A DNA stretch of 57,673 nucleotides. Origin: Opitutales bacterium. GTDB taxonomy: Bacteria > Verrucomicrobiota > Verrucomicrobiia > Opitutales > Oceanipulchritudinaceae. The notes under the pieces were generated by a model. The model worked only from the letters and a program-made list of their open reading frames with translations. It did not search any database and was not told the origin of the DNA. Below are positions 1 through 7,806 of the stretch, one piece after another; position 1 is the first letter of the stretch, and every line of letters starts with the position of its first letter. The DNA is taken from contig JAFIGG010000015.1 of the NCBI GenBank assembly GCA_020831485.1, positions 1-57,673 of the forward strand, in the 5' to 3' direction. The translations under genes were made by a program, and so were the position numbers.

Positions 1-65
1 GGGGCGCCGCCGGCGCCCATGACTGATTGACTTGTCCAAATAATGTGTGGAATCTTGCAATTGCG

Positions 66-701
66 ATGGAATCAAAAATGCCTGGATTTGAGAGAATTGC
101 CGCGGAGATCTGGAAACAGCCGGGGTTTCGACGGAATTGGTTGATTGGGGGGCTGATAGCATCGGTACCCGTATTGAACCTTTTGCTGTTCGGATACCTG
201 TATCAGTATGTGCAGCGGATTGGTGAGGGGAAAGGACCGGCCTTGCAGGCTTGGCGCTTTAACCGGGCCCTGCTGGAAGCGACCCTCACGGGGGTGGCGG
301 CGGCGCTGATCTACCTTTTGCTGCCGGTTTTTGTGGGGCTGTTTCTGAGTTTTATGCTCGGCAGCTTTTTTGTCTGGATCGGCTTGCCGCTGCTCGGTGC
401 CACCGCCGCCTGGTTGCCGGCAACCCTGGCCCTGCTGTTCGCTGTTCCGCTCTTTCTCCTTTCCCTCGTTCACCTGAACGAGCATGAGGACATGAAATCC
501 CTGCTTGACTGGAAGGAAGTCATCGGCGAGCTCCAAAGCCGCGGCCAATCCCTCTGGGCTCCCCTGATGGTCTTTTTCGGCTTCATGGCCATCGGCTGGC
601 CCCTGCTTGGCTTCGTCCTCTACTTTGCCATAACCCCGCTGACTGCGGTGGTTGCGGTAAGGAGCGCTCGCGGAGCGAGTGATTCGGGATTGAGGAGCTG
701 A
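66..701 (+). CDS. Polytopic membrane protein, DUF4013-like
   Basis: About 211 residues with four to five hydrophobic stretches: one near residues 27-50, a long run near 73-140 and another near 170-200. The N-terminal pattern (short amphipathic head, then a helix followed by a tyrosine-rich loop) resembles DUF4013 integral membrane proteins, whose function is unknown. I chose ATG 66; TTG 27 and ATG 78 are alternatives and none has a good ribosome site. The last dozen codons run through the intergenic repeat block (hairpin, ATTCGGGATT, GAGGAGCTGAGG) and the TGA lies inside it, so the C-terminal tail is probably repeat-derived and not conserved. Confidence 0.6.
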   Translation: MESKMPGFERIAAEIWKQPGFRRNWLIGGLIASVPVLNLLLFGYLYQYVQRIGEGKGPALQAWRFNRALLEATLTGVAAALIYLLLPVFVGLFLSFMLGSFFVWIGLPLLGATAAWLPATLALLFAVPLFLLSLVHLNEHEDMKSLLDWKEVIGELQSRGQSLWAPLMVFFGFMAIGWPLLGFVLYFAITPLTAVVAVRSARGASDSGLRS

Positions 702-857
702 GGAACTTTGGTAGGGCGCTTTCGCCGAAAGCGCCGCGATTAGTCAGGGGTTCCCGCCTTCGGCCAGCGGCCGTCTCGGCGAGACGGCCCTACCCAAGTT
801 CCTCAACCCCTTCAGAAACTACGCATTTCATCAGGAATTACGAATTACGAATTAAAA
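661..857. repeat. Composite repeat block 1 with REPIN-like core 711-793
   Basis: The core runs from GTAGGGC at 711 to GCCCTAC at 793 and holds two hairpins (GCTTTCGCCGAAAGC at the left, GTCTCGGCGAGAC at the right) around a spacer reading ATTAGTCAGGGGTTCCCGCC. It is flanked by a CTGAGGAG arm at 691-704, its inverted partner TTCCTCAACCCC at about 800-811, and an AATTACGAATTACG arm at 834-856. A CTCGC/GCGAG hairpin sits at 667-679. The left portion is inside the preceding gene. Confidence 0.8.
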
Positions 858-882
858 ATCGGCGCCCCCAGCGCCGATTTTT
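854..882. terminator. Bidirectional Rho-independent terminator
   Basis: A perfect 12-bp stem (AAAAATCGGCGC at 854-865 with GCGCCGATTTTT at 871-882) encloses a CCCCA loop. It has a T run on the plus strand and a matching T run on the minus strand, so it can stop transcription from either side. It separates the membrane-protein gene and its repeat block from the FmdB gene. Confidence 0.85.
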
Positions 883-944
883 CTCTTGCTGAGCTTTGTT
901 CAAGTTTCTATGCACAAGCGGTTTATTTCATCAGTTGAAAGACA

Positions 945-1259
945 ATGCCAACCTACGAATACATCTGTTCTGCTTGCGAGCATGAGTTTGAAACCTTCCA
1001 TGGAATGTCGGCCGATCCCTTGAAGGATTGTCCGGCTTGTGCGGAGCCGAGTCTGAAACGCAAGATCGGGCTCGGCGGGGGCATCATCTTTAAGGGTGGT
1101 GGCTTTTATGAGACCGACTTTAAGGACCGCAAGGGCAGTAAGTCGGTGGGCGGTGAGTCGGGGGACAGTAAATCGGGAGACGGTAAGTCTGGGAGTAGTG
1201 AGTCGGTGGGCAGTAAGCCGGGTAGTGGTGAGCCGGCCAAGGCGAAAGTGGCTGATTGA
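945..1259 (+). CDS. FmdB-family zinc-ribbon protein
   Basis: 104 residues. The N-terminus MPTYEYICSACEHEFE and a second CPAC pair at about residues 29-32 form the CxxC...CxxC zinc ribbon of the FmdB putative regulatory family. After the ribbon comes a glycine-rich segment (GLGGGIIFKGGGFY) and then a low-complexity tail of Gly/Ser/Lys repeats (GDSKSGDGKSGSSES type) ending in KAKVAD. The tail is encoded by imperfect GGTGAGTCGG/GGCAGTAAGTC repeats. FmdB-like ribbons are common small proteins of uncertain role. Start ATG 945 is clear; the gene follows a terminator and is followed by repeat arms. Confidence 0.85.
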   Translation: MPTYEYICSACEHEFETFHGMSADPLKDCPACAEPSLKRKIGLGGGIIFKGGGFYETDFKDRKGSKSVGGESGDSKSGDGKSGSSESVGSKPGSGEPAKAKVAD

Positions 1260-1261
1260 TA

Positions 1262-1403
1262 CATCAGGAATTACGAATCACAACCGCAGCTCTTCCGATT
1301 ACGCGGCTGACAAGCTAAAGCTTGGGCTCCAACGCACTGCATCACGAATCAGAAATCACGAATTCCTAGCTCCTCATCCCCTCATCCCCCTCAGTCCCTC
1401 TCT
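1262..1403. repeat. Composite repeat arms only (no REPIN core), block 2
   Basis: The gap holds an AATTACGAATCAC arm at 1268-1280, a second GAATCAGAAATCACGAATT arm at about 1345-1363, and a TAGCTCCTCATCCCCTCATC arm (inverted CTGAGG type) at 1367-1400. The last arm runs right up to the ATG of the next gene, leaving no ordinary Shine-Dalgarno site. There is no double-hairpin core here. Confidence 0.65.
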
Positions 1404-1406
1404 AAA

Positions 1407-2657
1407 ATGAAGCTTTCCCTTATCTTCACCACTTTTCCGGTGGCGACGGAGACCTTTCTACAGCGGGAGGTGCGGGGTTTACGGCGGCTGGGGGTGGAGC
1501 TGGAGCTGAATTCGCTGTGGGGTGGGGCGGATGAATGGGAAGGGCTGCCGGTACGGAGGTTTTCGCTCTGGCATTTGGTCGGTCTGTTGTGGTGGATGCC
1601 TTACTGGATGTTGCGGCGGCCTGCGGTGCTTCGGGACACGGCGGAGCGGCTGTTTGGCCAGGGGATTCCCGGGATTTTGAACTTTGGCGAAAACCTGCTC
1701 GGCATGGGCTTCGCGTTGATCCATGCGCGGCGGCTGGAGAAGGCTGCGGACTGGCAGCTACACGCTGGCTGGGCGACCACCCCCGGGGCGGCGGCTTGGC
1801 TGGTGCACCGCCTGAGCGGCAAGCCCTTTTCCCTGGCTGCGCATGCCTATGACCTGTTTGAGCACGGCGGTGACGGCTTGCTGCGGGAGAAGCTGGCGGA
1901 GGCCGACTGGGTGCGCAGCTCGACTGCGGCCGGGGTGGAGCGCCTGCGGGCGCTGGGATGTCCGGCGGAAAAGATCCTGCGCCTCGGCCGTGGACTCGAT
2001 ACTCTGCCGCCCCAGAAAAGCATTCGGCCCCGGCGGGAACCTTTACAAATTCTCAGTGTCGGACGTCTGGTCGAGAAAATGGGATATTCGCAACAATTGG
2101 AGATTTACGCCGCCGCGCAGCGGGCGGGCCTTGAGTTTGAGGTCCGCATCGTCGGCGACGGTGCCCTCGCCGGGCCCCTGCGCCAGCAGGCGCGTCGGCT
2201 TGGAATCGAAGAGCGCGTGCACTTTCTCGGCGCCCAGCCCTATGCGGCTGTGGAAGAGGGCCTCGCCTGGGCTGATGTGTTCGTGTTCAGTGGTTGTGTC
2301 AGCCGCAGCGGCGACCGCGCCGGCTTTCCCAACGCTCTGGCTGAAGCCATGGCCTGGGGCGTGCCGGTGCTCAGCAGCCGTGTCGGCGGCGTGGCAGAGG
2401 TCATCGAGCACGATCATAACGGGCTTTTGCTCGAGTCAGCGGATCCTGTTGCAAGTTTATCCCGTTTGCAGATTGACAAGGATCTATGTCAACGTTTGAC
2501 AAGGCAGGCTCGAAAATGGATCGAAAGCTGCTTCACAATTGACCTGACCATGCAACAATTCATAGAGCAAATGCGAAAAAAAACTGAAAGTCGTAAAAAT
2601 ATTGCGCAACGATTGCCTCTGACTAGGGTTACACTTACATCTGAGGGCCAGTTTTAA
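1407..2657 (+). CDS. Family 4 glycosyltransferase (WcaL/colanic-acid type)
   Basis: 416 residues with the two-lobe GT-B layout. The N-terminal lobe opens with LIFTTFPVATETFLQREV, typical of colanic-acid-type GT4 enzymes; the C-terminal lobe starts near residue 213 (ILSVGRLVEKMGYSQQLEIY) and carries the nucleotide-sugar E-x7-E region near 305-325 (GFPNALAEAMAWGVPVLSS). It would transfer a sugar from an NDP-sugar to a glycan or lipid acceptor at the cytoplasmic face. The last ~75 codons are visibly more AT-rich than the rest. It is followed after 21 bases by the PLP enzyme gene, suggesting one transcript. Donor and acceptor cannot be read from sequence. Confidence 0.85.
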   Translation: MKLSLIFTTFPVATETFLQREVRGLRRLGVELELNSLWGGADEWEGLPVRRFSLWHLVGLLWWMPYWMLRRPAVLRDTAERLFGQGIPGILNFGENLLGMGFALIHARRLEKAADWQLHAGWATTPGAAAWLVHRLSGKPFSLAAHAYDLFEHGGDGLLREKLAEADWVRSSTAAGVERLRALGCPAEKILRLGRGLDTLPPQKSIRPRREPLQILSVGRLVEKMGYSQQLEIYAAAQRAGLEFEVRIVGDGALAGPLRQQARRLGIEERVHFLGAQPYAAVEEGLAWADVFVFSGCVSRSGDRAGFPNALAEAMAWGVPVLSSRVGGVAEVIEHDHNGLLLESADPVASLSRLQIDKDLCQRLTRQARKWIESCFTIDLTMQQFIEQMRKKTESRKNIAQRLPLTRVTLTSEGQF

Positions 2658-2678
2658 AACCAAACTAGATTTATTCCA

Positions 2679-3887
2679 TTGGGCTACGCACTACCATTTC
2701 TAAGCAAACGCCAGGCGAAGCCGACAATCCTCCAACGTTGTCGGAGTGATGAAGCTACGCGGGCACGACTGAAATACAATCCCTGGTACCTTCACATCGA
2801 AAAACAAGAAGGCACCCGAGTATGGGTGGAGGGCCAGGAGATGGTCCTGATGAGCAGCAATGACTATCTGGGATTCAGTCATCACCCGGAAGTGATTGGC
2901 AGCGCTCAGAGCTTTACCGAAAAATGGGGGATCAGCACCACCGGTGCGCGTCTCGCCAACGGTTCCCGAACCTTCCACACGGAGCTGGAGGAGCGCTTGG
3001 CGGCCTGGATGGGCAAGGAAGCCTGTTTTGTCCACAGTGCCGGTTATATTTCCTGCATGAGCGCGGTCAGCGCCTTTGCCACCAAGGGCGACGTTGTTGT
3101 TGTCGACCGCAATGTGCACTCCTCGCTGTGGTCGGGCATTGGCCTGTCCGGCGCGTCCGTTGAGCGCTTTGCCCACAACGATCCCTTTGACCTCCGCAGT
3201 GTCATGTCGACCGAAGACCCGGACGCCCCCAAGATGGTGGTTTTCGAAGGTGTCTATTCGATGGAGGGCCATGTCGCCCGCTTGCCGGAGATCATGGACG
3301 CGGTCGCGGGCCACAATGCCTTCATGGTAATGGACGATGCCCACGGCATGGGTGTCATGGGCCCGCAGGGTCGCGGCACGGCTGCCCACTTTGGCCTGCA
3401 GGACGGTGTCGACGTGATTTGCGGCAGTTTGTCGAAGTCCCTGGGCAGTGTCGGTGGTTTTGTTGCCGGCTCGCGTGAGGTGATGGAATACCTCCGCACG
3501 CATTCCAAGCAGACGATTTTCAGCGCGGCCATCAGCCCGGCAACGGCAGGTGCCGCATTGCGTTCTCTGCAGTTGCTGGAAGAGGAGCCCGAGCACCTCG
3601 AACGGCTGTGGGAGAATACCCGATATTACAAGCAGCTGCTCGCCGAAATCGGCGCGAATATCTGGGAGAGTGAAACGCCGGCAGTTCCGATCCTGCTTGG
3701 CAGCAAGGAGCGGGTCTACAATGTCTGGCGCGGTCTCTTGAAAAAGGGTATTTTCAGCGTGCCGGCGATCAGCCCGGCCGTGCCGCCGCGCAAGGACCTG
3801 ATCCGCACCGCCGTTACCGCCGCCCATACCCGTGAGGACTTGGAGCGTGTGGTGGAGGCTATTGCAGAGCTCTGCCGCAAGTTCTGA
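2679..3887 (+). CDS. Alpha-oxoamine synthase, serine palmitoyltransferase-like
   Basis: 402-residue PLP-dependent enzyme of the family that condenses an amino acid with an acyl-CoA (SPT, KBL, AONS). The PLP lysine is K253 in GSLSKSLGSVGGFVAG, and the cofactor contact is DDAHGMGVMG at 219-228. The SKSxGxxGGF form of the lysine motif and the IFSAAISPA segment match bacterial serine palmitoyltransferases better than KBL (GTLGKALGG) or BioF. If so, it makes 3-ketosphinganine, the first step to sphingolipids. The start is TTG 2679; there is no earlier ATG and the N-terminus fits the family. It sits between glycosyltransferases with a 5-base gap to the next gene, which favours a cell-envelope lipid role over biotin or threonine metabolism. 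Confidence 0.75.
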   Translation: MGYALPFLSKRQAKPTILQRCRSDEATRARLKYNPWYLHIEKQEGTRVWVEGQEMVLMSSNDYLGFSHHPEVIGSAQSFTEKWGISTTGARLANGSRTFHTELEERLAAWMGKEACFVHSAGYISCMSAVSAFATKGDVVVVDRNVHSSLWSGIGLSGASVERFAHNDPFDLRSVMSTEDPDAPKMVVFEGVYSMEGHVARLPEIMDAVAGHNAFMVMDDAHGMGVMGPQGRGTAAHFGLQDGVDVICGSLSKSLGSVGGFVAGSREVMEYLRTHSKQTIFSAAISPATAGAALRSLQLLEEEPEHLERLWENTRYYKQLLAEIGANIWESETPAVPILLGSKERVYNVWRGLLKKGIFSVPAISPAVPPRKDLIRTAVTAAHTREDLERVVEAIAELCRKF

Positions 3888-3892
3888 GGGCG

Positions 3893-4585
3893 ATGTCGTT
3901 TGCTCTGGTAAGCCTGTGTCTCAACGACCACAAGCAGTGGGGTCGATCCCATCCAATTTTTGAGGCATACGCCGAACGCCATGGTATGGTTTTCGTGCCG
4001 ATTACCGAGCGCCGAATCCGTTTCAACCCCCGCCCCCTGCGTCCGCGCCTGGGCCTTTATCTGGAAAAACTTCAGTTGGGCGATCTGCTGCTGGATTACG
4101 ACCGCATTGTCTACGTCGATGCGGATGTATTGATCCACCCCGAAGCGCCGTCCCTGCTGGACATGGTTCCCGAGGAACGTTTCGGCTGCGTGCGCGAGGA
4201 CATCGGTCCACTGGCCTGGAAGCGCCGCGAGGAGATCGAGGCCGTCTGCGGCAAACTGGGTAACATTGAGGAGTGGACCAAGGGCTACTTCAACGCCGGC
4301 GTCATGGTCATGTCCAAAGTCCACCGCGAAGTCTTTGACTGCGAGCGCGACTCCATCCCCCGCTGCCGCTGGCCCGACCAGACCTACTTCAATTACCGCG
4401 TCCGCGAACTGGGTCTGAAAATCAAATGGCTCGGCTCCGAATACAACCTTGTCCCCGAATTCGGCGAAGCCTTCTGGCGCACCTCCATCCGCCGCGCCGC
4501 CCACTTCATCCACTACGCCGGCCGCGAAGGCAAACCATTCTGGGACGAAGACCTCAGCCACTTTCAGAAAGCTTGGGGGCTGTAG
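3893..4585 (+). CDS. GT8-like nucleotide-diphospho-sugar transferase
   Basis: 230 residues of GT-A type. The DxD metal-binding motif is at D76-x-D78 in DRIVYVDADVLIHPEAP, the FNAGVMVMSK segment is typical of GT8/glycogenin-like folds, and PDQTYFNY with SEYNLV follows. The protein is shorter than most GT8 enzymes and lacks a membrane segment. It follows the serine-palmitoyltransferase-like gene by 5 bases and probably shares its transcript. A role in glycosylating an envelope lipid or polysaccharide is inferred from context only. The stop codon is followed 5 bases later by the CCGAGC/GCTCGG hairpin of the composite repeat. Confidence 0.75.
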   Translation: MSFALVSLCLNDHKQWGRSHPIFEAYAERHGMVFVPITERRIRFNPRPLRPRLGLYLEKLQLGDLLLDYDRIVYVDADVLIHPEAPSLLDMVPEERFGCVREDIGPLAWKRREEIEAVCGKLGNIEEWTKGYFNAGVMVMSKVHREVFDCERDSIPRCRWPDQTYFNYRVRELGLKIKWLGSEYNLVPEFGEAFWRTSIRRAAHFIHYAGREGKPFWDEDLSHFQKAWGL

Positions 4586-4945
4586 CAACTCCGAGCGGAG
4601 CTCGGGGTTGCTGATTCGTGATTCGTTATGAGGGACTGAGGAGCTGAGGGGGTGAGGGGTCCGTCTTCGTTCCTCTTCGCCGTGACGAGGTCCGTCTTCG
4701 CTGCGCTACGCCGTGACGTGGTAGGGCGGCCTCGCCGAGACTGCCGCTGGCCGAAGGCGGAGACCCCTGACTAATCGCGGCGGTTTCGGCGAAACCGCCC
4801 TACCATCCTAATCCCTAACAAAGTGCGTTGGTTCTGGATTCCGCGCTCGGGACGATCGCGGCTACCAGAACTGCTTAACCCCCGAACCAAGAACCCCAAA
4901 GGACTATCGTTCCTTCGCTACACCCCCTCAGCTCCTTTCCCTTCA
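4586..4945. repeat. Composite repeat block 3 with REPIN-like core 4721-4803
   Basis: In order: hairpin CCGAGCGGAGCTCGG at 4591-4605; ATTCGTGATTCG arm 4612-4626; GACTGAGGAGCTGAGG arm near 4634-4657; two copies of a GTCCGTCTTCG...CGCCGTGACG motif; the 83-bp core from GTAGGGC 4721 to GCCCTAC 4803; a GTGCGTTGGTTCTGGATTCC segment at about 4822; GGACTATCGTTCCTTCGCTA at about 4901, which recurs inverted at 7319-7340; and a CCCCCTCAGCTCC arm at 4923-4935. The gap to the next gene is 416 bases and I see no gene in it. Confidence 0.75.
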
Positions 4946-5001
4946 ATGGGATTCCCTTTCTTTGTGGTTGAAGATAGGGGCGGTATGGCAATCCTGTTTG
5001 C

Positions 5002-6120
5002 GTGAACGGCGATCATGAGTTTTGGCTGCACTGTTGCCGCTCTTTGAGGAGTGGTGGTGGTATGGGGGCGCATATGGATGCTTTGGCGGAGCGGGGGCAG
5101 GCGGTGCTTGGGCTGCTGGATGGACCGACGGGGCAGGGGATTACTGTGCAGCGGGGAGGCTGGAATTTGCAGCGGCGCTGGGCTGGGCGATTGCCGGAGG
5201 CGACGGTGTCGGTGTATCACAATGGCTGGGGTATGGATCTGATGACGCCCCTGGACAAGGCGCCGGTGCGGGTGTGTTGGCTGCACAGTGATTTTCCCAA
5301 TCTGCCGATTTTGATCCGGCACTTCGCGCCCTACGCGGATGCCTTTGTCTCGGTGCATCCGAAGATGCAGGAACGCATTCGCCGGGAGGTTTCCTGGCTG
5401 CCCGAGAAGCGCAACCTGTTCGGCTCCTGTTTCCTGCCGCTGGATCCGGAGGCGCTGGCCCGGCACGCCGGGCCGCGCAAAGAGTTGGTGGTTGGCTATC
5501 TGGGCCGCCTGGAGAAGACCCAGAAACGCATCGAGCGGCTGCTCACTTTTTGCGAGATCGTTGCCGACCGCGGCATCCCGCTGCGGCTGGAAATCGTCGG
5601 CGGAGGCCGCTCGGCCCGCTGGCTGCAGCGCAAGCTGCGGCCCTTTGACTTTGTTCGCTTTCTCGGCGAGCAGAAGCCCGAAGCCATCCCGAAAATTTTG
5701 TCCGGCTGGAAATACATGCTCTTTCCCAGCAGCTTCGAAGGTCTGCCGCTGGCCCTGCTCGAAGGCCTCGCTGCCGGCGTCATGCCCGTGTATCCGGATT
5801 TTTACGACGGCAGCGATCCGCTCGGCCAGCCCGCCCCTGCCGGTCTCTACGAGCAGGGTGAAATGCTCGAAGCCATACGCGCCATCACCCGGCTTGAGTC
5901 GAGTTACGATCGGCTCTACCCCGACTTCCGCAGTCGCAGCCTCGAGCTGCTCGCCCAGCACACCCCGGCAGTCGTCGAACAGCAGCACCAAAAGCTCTTA
6001 GCCTCCCTCCAATCCCTCCGCCCCCGCAACAAACGCCAACCCTCGCGTCTGCTCAGCTTTCCTCCCATTTGGTACTACAACCGCATCTATCGCTACTTGA
6101 CGGTTGGGATGATATATTGA
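5002..6120 (+). CDS. Family 4 glycosyltransferase
   Basis: 372 residues, GT-B fold. The N-terminus HEFWLHCCRSLRSGGGMG contains the glycine-rich acceptor loop; the second lobe begins near residue 160 (VVGYLGRLEKTQKRIERLL), and the C-terminal donor-binding region SSFEGLPLALLEGLAAG lies near 243-259. GTG 5002 is the only start that keeps the first beta strand; the next ATG would truncate the glycine-rich loop. The gene stands alone between two composite repeats but is near the lipid/glycan genes at 1.4-4.6 kb, so a related envelope-glycan role is plausible. Specificity is unknown. Confidence 0.8.
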   Translation: MNGDHEFWLHCCRSLRSGGGMGAHMDALAERGQAVLGLLDGPTGQGITVQRGGWNLQRRWAGRLPEATVSVYHNGWGMDLMTPLDKAPVRVCWLHSDFPNLPILIRHFAPYADAFVSVHPKMQERIRREVSWLPEKRNLFGSCFLPLDPEALARHAGPRKELVVGYLGRLEKTQKRIERLLTFCEIVADRGIPLRLEIVGGGRSARWLQRKLRPFDFVRFLGEQKPEAIPKILSGWKYMLFPSSFEGLPLALLEGLAAGVMPVYPDFYDGSDPLGQPAPAGLYEQGEMLEAIRAITRLESSYDRLYPDFRSRSLELLAQHTPAVVEQQHQKLLASLQSLRPRNKRQPSRLLSFPPIWYYNRIYRYLTVGMIY

Positions 6121-6356
6121 TCCGAGCGGAGCTCGGAATTCTTGATTCGTAATTCTTAATTCCTAATGAAAAGCGTTGGTTTGTGAGGGGCTGAGGAGCT
6201 GAGGGGTTGAGGGGGTAGGGCGGCTTCGCCGAGGCGGCCGTTTGACGGTTTAGGAAGCTTCTTTATGGTCCGCGGCGCTTTCGGCGAAAGCGCCCTACCC
6301 AAGTTCCTCAGCCCCCTCAGATCCTCAGTAATTACGAATTACGAATCACGAATTGC
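6121..6356. repeat. Composite repeat block 4 with REPIN-like core 6215-6298
   Basis: The most complete example. Hairpin CCGAGCGGAGCTCGG at 6122-6136 starts one base after the stop codon; then ATTCGTAATTCTTAATTC at 6144-6161; CTGAGGAGCTGAGG arm at 6191-6210; core 6215-6298 with spacer GTTTGACGGTTTAGGAAGC; then inverted arms TTCCTCAGCCCCCTCAG at 6304-6320 and AATTACGAATTACG at 6331-6356. Left and right arms are inverted copies, giving a nested symmetric structure about the core. Confidence 0.85.
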
Positions 6357-6387
6357 GATCGTCGCGATCTGTCTCATGTTGGTCGGT

Positions 6388-7230
6388 ATGAGTGATTATC
6401 TGTTTCAGCGGCCGGCGGCATTTATCCGGCTGGAAGGAGAGGATGCGGAGGATTTTCTGCAGTCGCAGTGCAGTGCGGACCTGAGTGGACTGGATGCGCA
6501 GGGGCGGGATACCCTGTGGTTGAACCATAAGGGCAAGTTGGTGGGCGACAGCCGCGTATGGCGGATGGAGGATGAGGTGTTTGGAATCCTCAGCTGGTAC
6601 ACCCCGGCGGCGGAGCTGCTGAAAACCATCGATGCGCACATCATTGCAGATGACGTGGAATTTGAGGACTGCACGGATGCGGTAACAGGGGTGTTGAGCG
6701 ACGTCGACTGGCCGGAGGGCTTGACCGCACTCTGGCAGGGGACGGGCATTGGCCGTTTCGCTCAGGCCGCTTTGCTGGAGCAGAAGGATTCGGAGGCAGC
6801 GCGGGCGACTCTTGAAGCGGCCGGTTTGCAAGCTGTTGAGCCCAATGAACTGGAGCGCGCCCGTATTGCAGCCGGTGTGCTGCGCATCCCCGCCGACGCC
6901 GGAGCCGACTTCACCCCACTGGATGTTGGCCTTGAGGAGCAGGTTTCATTTACCAAAGGCTGCTTCCTCGGCCAGGAAGTCGTCGCCCGCATGCACCGCC
7001 TCGACCGCCACCTCTGGCAGGCACTGCGCCTGCGCTCCAGCAGTCCCGTGGAAGCCACCCCAGCGCTTCCTCTGGCCCTGACCGCCGCCGGCCAGTCGGT
7101 CGGCCAACTCACATCCGCCACCCTCTTTCCCGACGGCCACCTTCAGGGTATTGCCGTCGTGAAGCGGAAGGCCGAAGGACCGTATCTGTCTGAGGATGGG
7201 GTGGAATGGGGTGAGGAGCTGAGGGGGTGA
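6388..7230 (+). CDS. ygfZ: Folate-binding protein YgfZ (GcvT-like)
   Basis: About 280 residues. The signature KGCFLGQEVVARMHR near residues 190-204 is the conserved K-G-C-x-G-Q-E motif of the YgfZ/COG0354 family, which helps assembly or repair of certain Fe-S proteins with tetrahydrofolate (for example MiaB). The N-terminal DYLFQRPAAFIRLEGEDAEDFLQSQCS matches the family start. I chose ATG 6388; ATG 6376 is an alternative, and the longer frame from 6265 runs into the preceding repeat. The final codons (EELRG) are encoded by the first unit of a 16-bp tandem repeat and the TGA spans the unit boundary, so the native C-terminus may have been overwritten. Confidence 0.88.
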   Translation: MSDYLFQRPAAFIRLEGEDAEDFLQSQCSADLSGLDAQGRDTLWLNHKGKLVGDSRVWRMEDEVFGILSWYTPAAELLKTIDAHIIADDVEFEDCTDAVTGVLSDVDWPEGLTALWQGTGIGRFAQAALLEQKDSEAARATLEAAGLQAVEPNELERARIAAGVLRIPADAGADFTPLDVGLEEQVSFTKGCFLGQEVVARMHRLDRHLWQALRLRSSSPVEATPALPLALTAAGQSVGQLTSATLFPDGHLQGIAVVKRKAEGPYLSEDGVEWGEELRG

Positions 7231-7304
7231 GGAGCTGAGGGGGTGAGGATCTGAGGGGGTGAGGAGCTGAGGGGGTGAGGGGCTGAGGGGGTGAGGAGCT
7301 GAGG
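7213..7304. repeat. 16-bp tandem repeat, about 5.75 copies
   Basis: The unit GAGGAGCTGAGGGGGT is repeated head to tail at 7213, 7229, 7245, 7261, 7277 and partly at 7293, with single substitutions (GAGGATCT in the third unit, GAGGGGCT in the fifth). It is an expanded version of the CTGAGG arm of the composite repeats. It contains the stop codon of ygfZ. The copy number is probably variable between strains. Confidence 0.9.
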
Positions 7305-7432
7305 TATGACTTGAGGATGGTGTAGCGAAGGAACGATAGTCCTTCGTTTGGCACAATTGGGCTTGCCGTTAGAATCTCAAATTCGAAATCCTTAGCTCCT
7401 CACCCCCTTAGCTCCTTTCCCCCTCTCAACTC
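7305..7432. repeat. Right half of composite repeat block 5 (no REPIN core)
   Basis: GTAGCGAAGGAACGATAGTC at about 7321-7340 is the inverted copy of the motif at about 4901-4920. A weak AATCTCAAATTCGAAATCC arm (7373-7391) and an inverted CTCCTCACCCCCTTAGCTCC arm (7396-7415) follow, ending just before the next ATG. Confidence 0.6.
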
Positions 7433-7437
7433 TAACC

Positions 7438-7632
7438 ATGTCTCAAACCGAACAACAACAACTTGAAGAACTTTGTCAGCGCCTGGGTGCGGATGCGGGG
7501 CAGGCGCGGCGGATGGCGGCGCAAATGATCAAGCGTTCGCAGCAGATCGCTGTGGAGCGTGGAATTGAGCGGACGGAGGCTATGCGCGAGCTGATTGAGC
7601 TACTGATAAAGGGGAGGAACGGAGAAGTTTAG
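7438..7632 (+). CDS. Small helical hypothetical protein
   Basis: 64 residues, charged and glutamine-rich at the start (MSQTEQQQLEELCQRLG), then two predicted amphipathic helices (AGQARRMAAQMIKRSQQIA and ERTEAMRELIELLIKG). There is no signal peptide or membrane segment and I do not recognise a family. It keeps a clean frame between two repeat-type regions, with ATG 7438 placed directly after a CTCAACTCTAACC leader, and its codon use resembles its neighbours. It may be a small DNA- or protein-binding factor, but nothing seen proves function. Confidence 0.55.
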   Translation: MSQTEQQQLEELCQRLGADAGQARRMAAQMIKRSQQIAVERGIERTEAMRELIELLIKGRNGEV

Positions 7633-7750
7633 CGGAGAATTCACAGTCCTTTCTGAAAAAAGCCGCCGAATGGCCTGAAAACCCGCATATTTACTGAGTT
7701 TATCGTTGACGCAGGGCTGCAATCGCAATTTGTATCGGCATGTTCGTAAA

Positions 7751-7770
7751 AGAGGACGCGTTCGTCCTCT
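7751..7770. promoter_or_regulatory. Palindromic hairpin in the HU leader
   Basis: AGAGGACG at 7751-7758 pairs perfectly with CGTCCTCT at 7763-7770 around a CGTT loop, 36 bases before the HU start codon. There is no T run after it, so it is not an intrinsic terminator. It could be an operator or a 5'-UTR stem. An AAGGA ribosome site follows at about 7795-7799. Confidence 0.45.
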
Positions 7771-7806
7771 AGTTCACTAATCATCATAAATACAAGGAAA
7801 AACTCT

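Noticed and set aside
1-20. Inverted repeat GGGCGCC/GGCGCCC at the window start
   Set aside because: It could be the end of a terminator of an upstream gene, but the context is cut off and there is no T run.
2700-3827. Long minus-strand frame of 375 codons
   Set aside because: It lies wholly opposite the PLP-enzyme gene, whose motifs are intact, and its translation is rich in Arg, His and Gly as expected of an antisense shadow.
7213-7304. CRISPR-like array
   Set aside because: Units are 16 bp and directly adjacent with no unique spacers; it is a simple tandem repeat.
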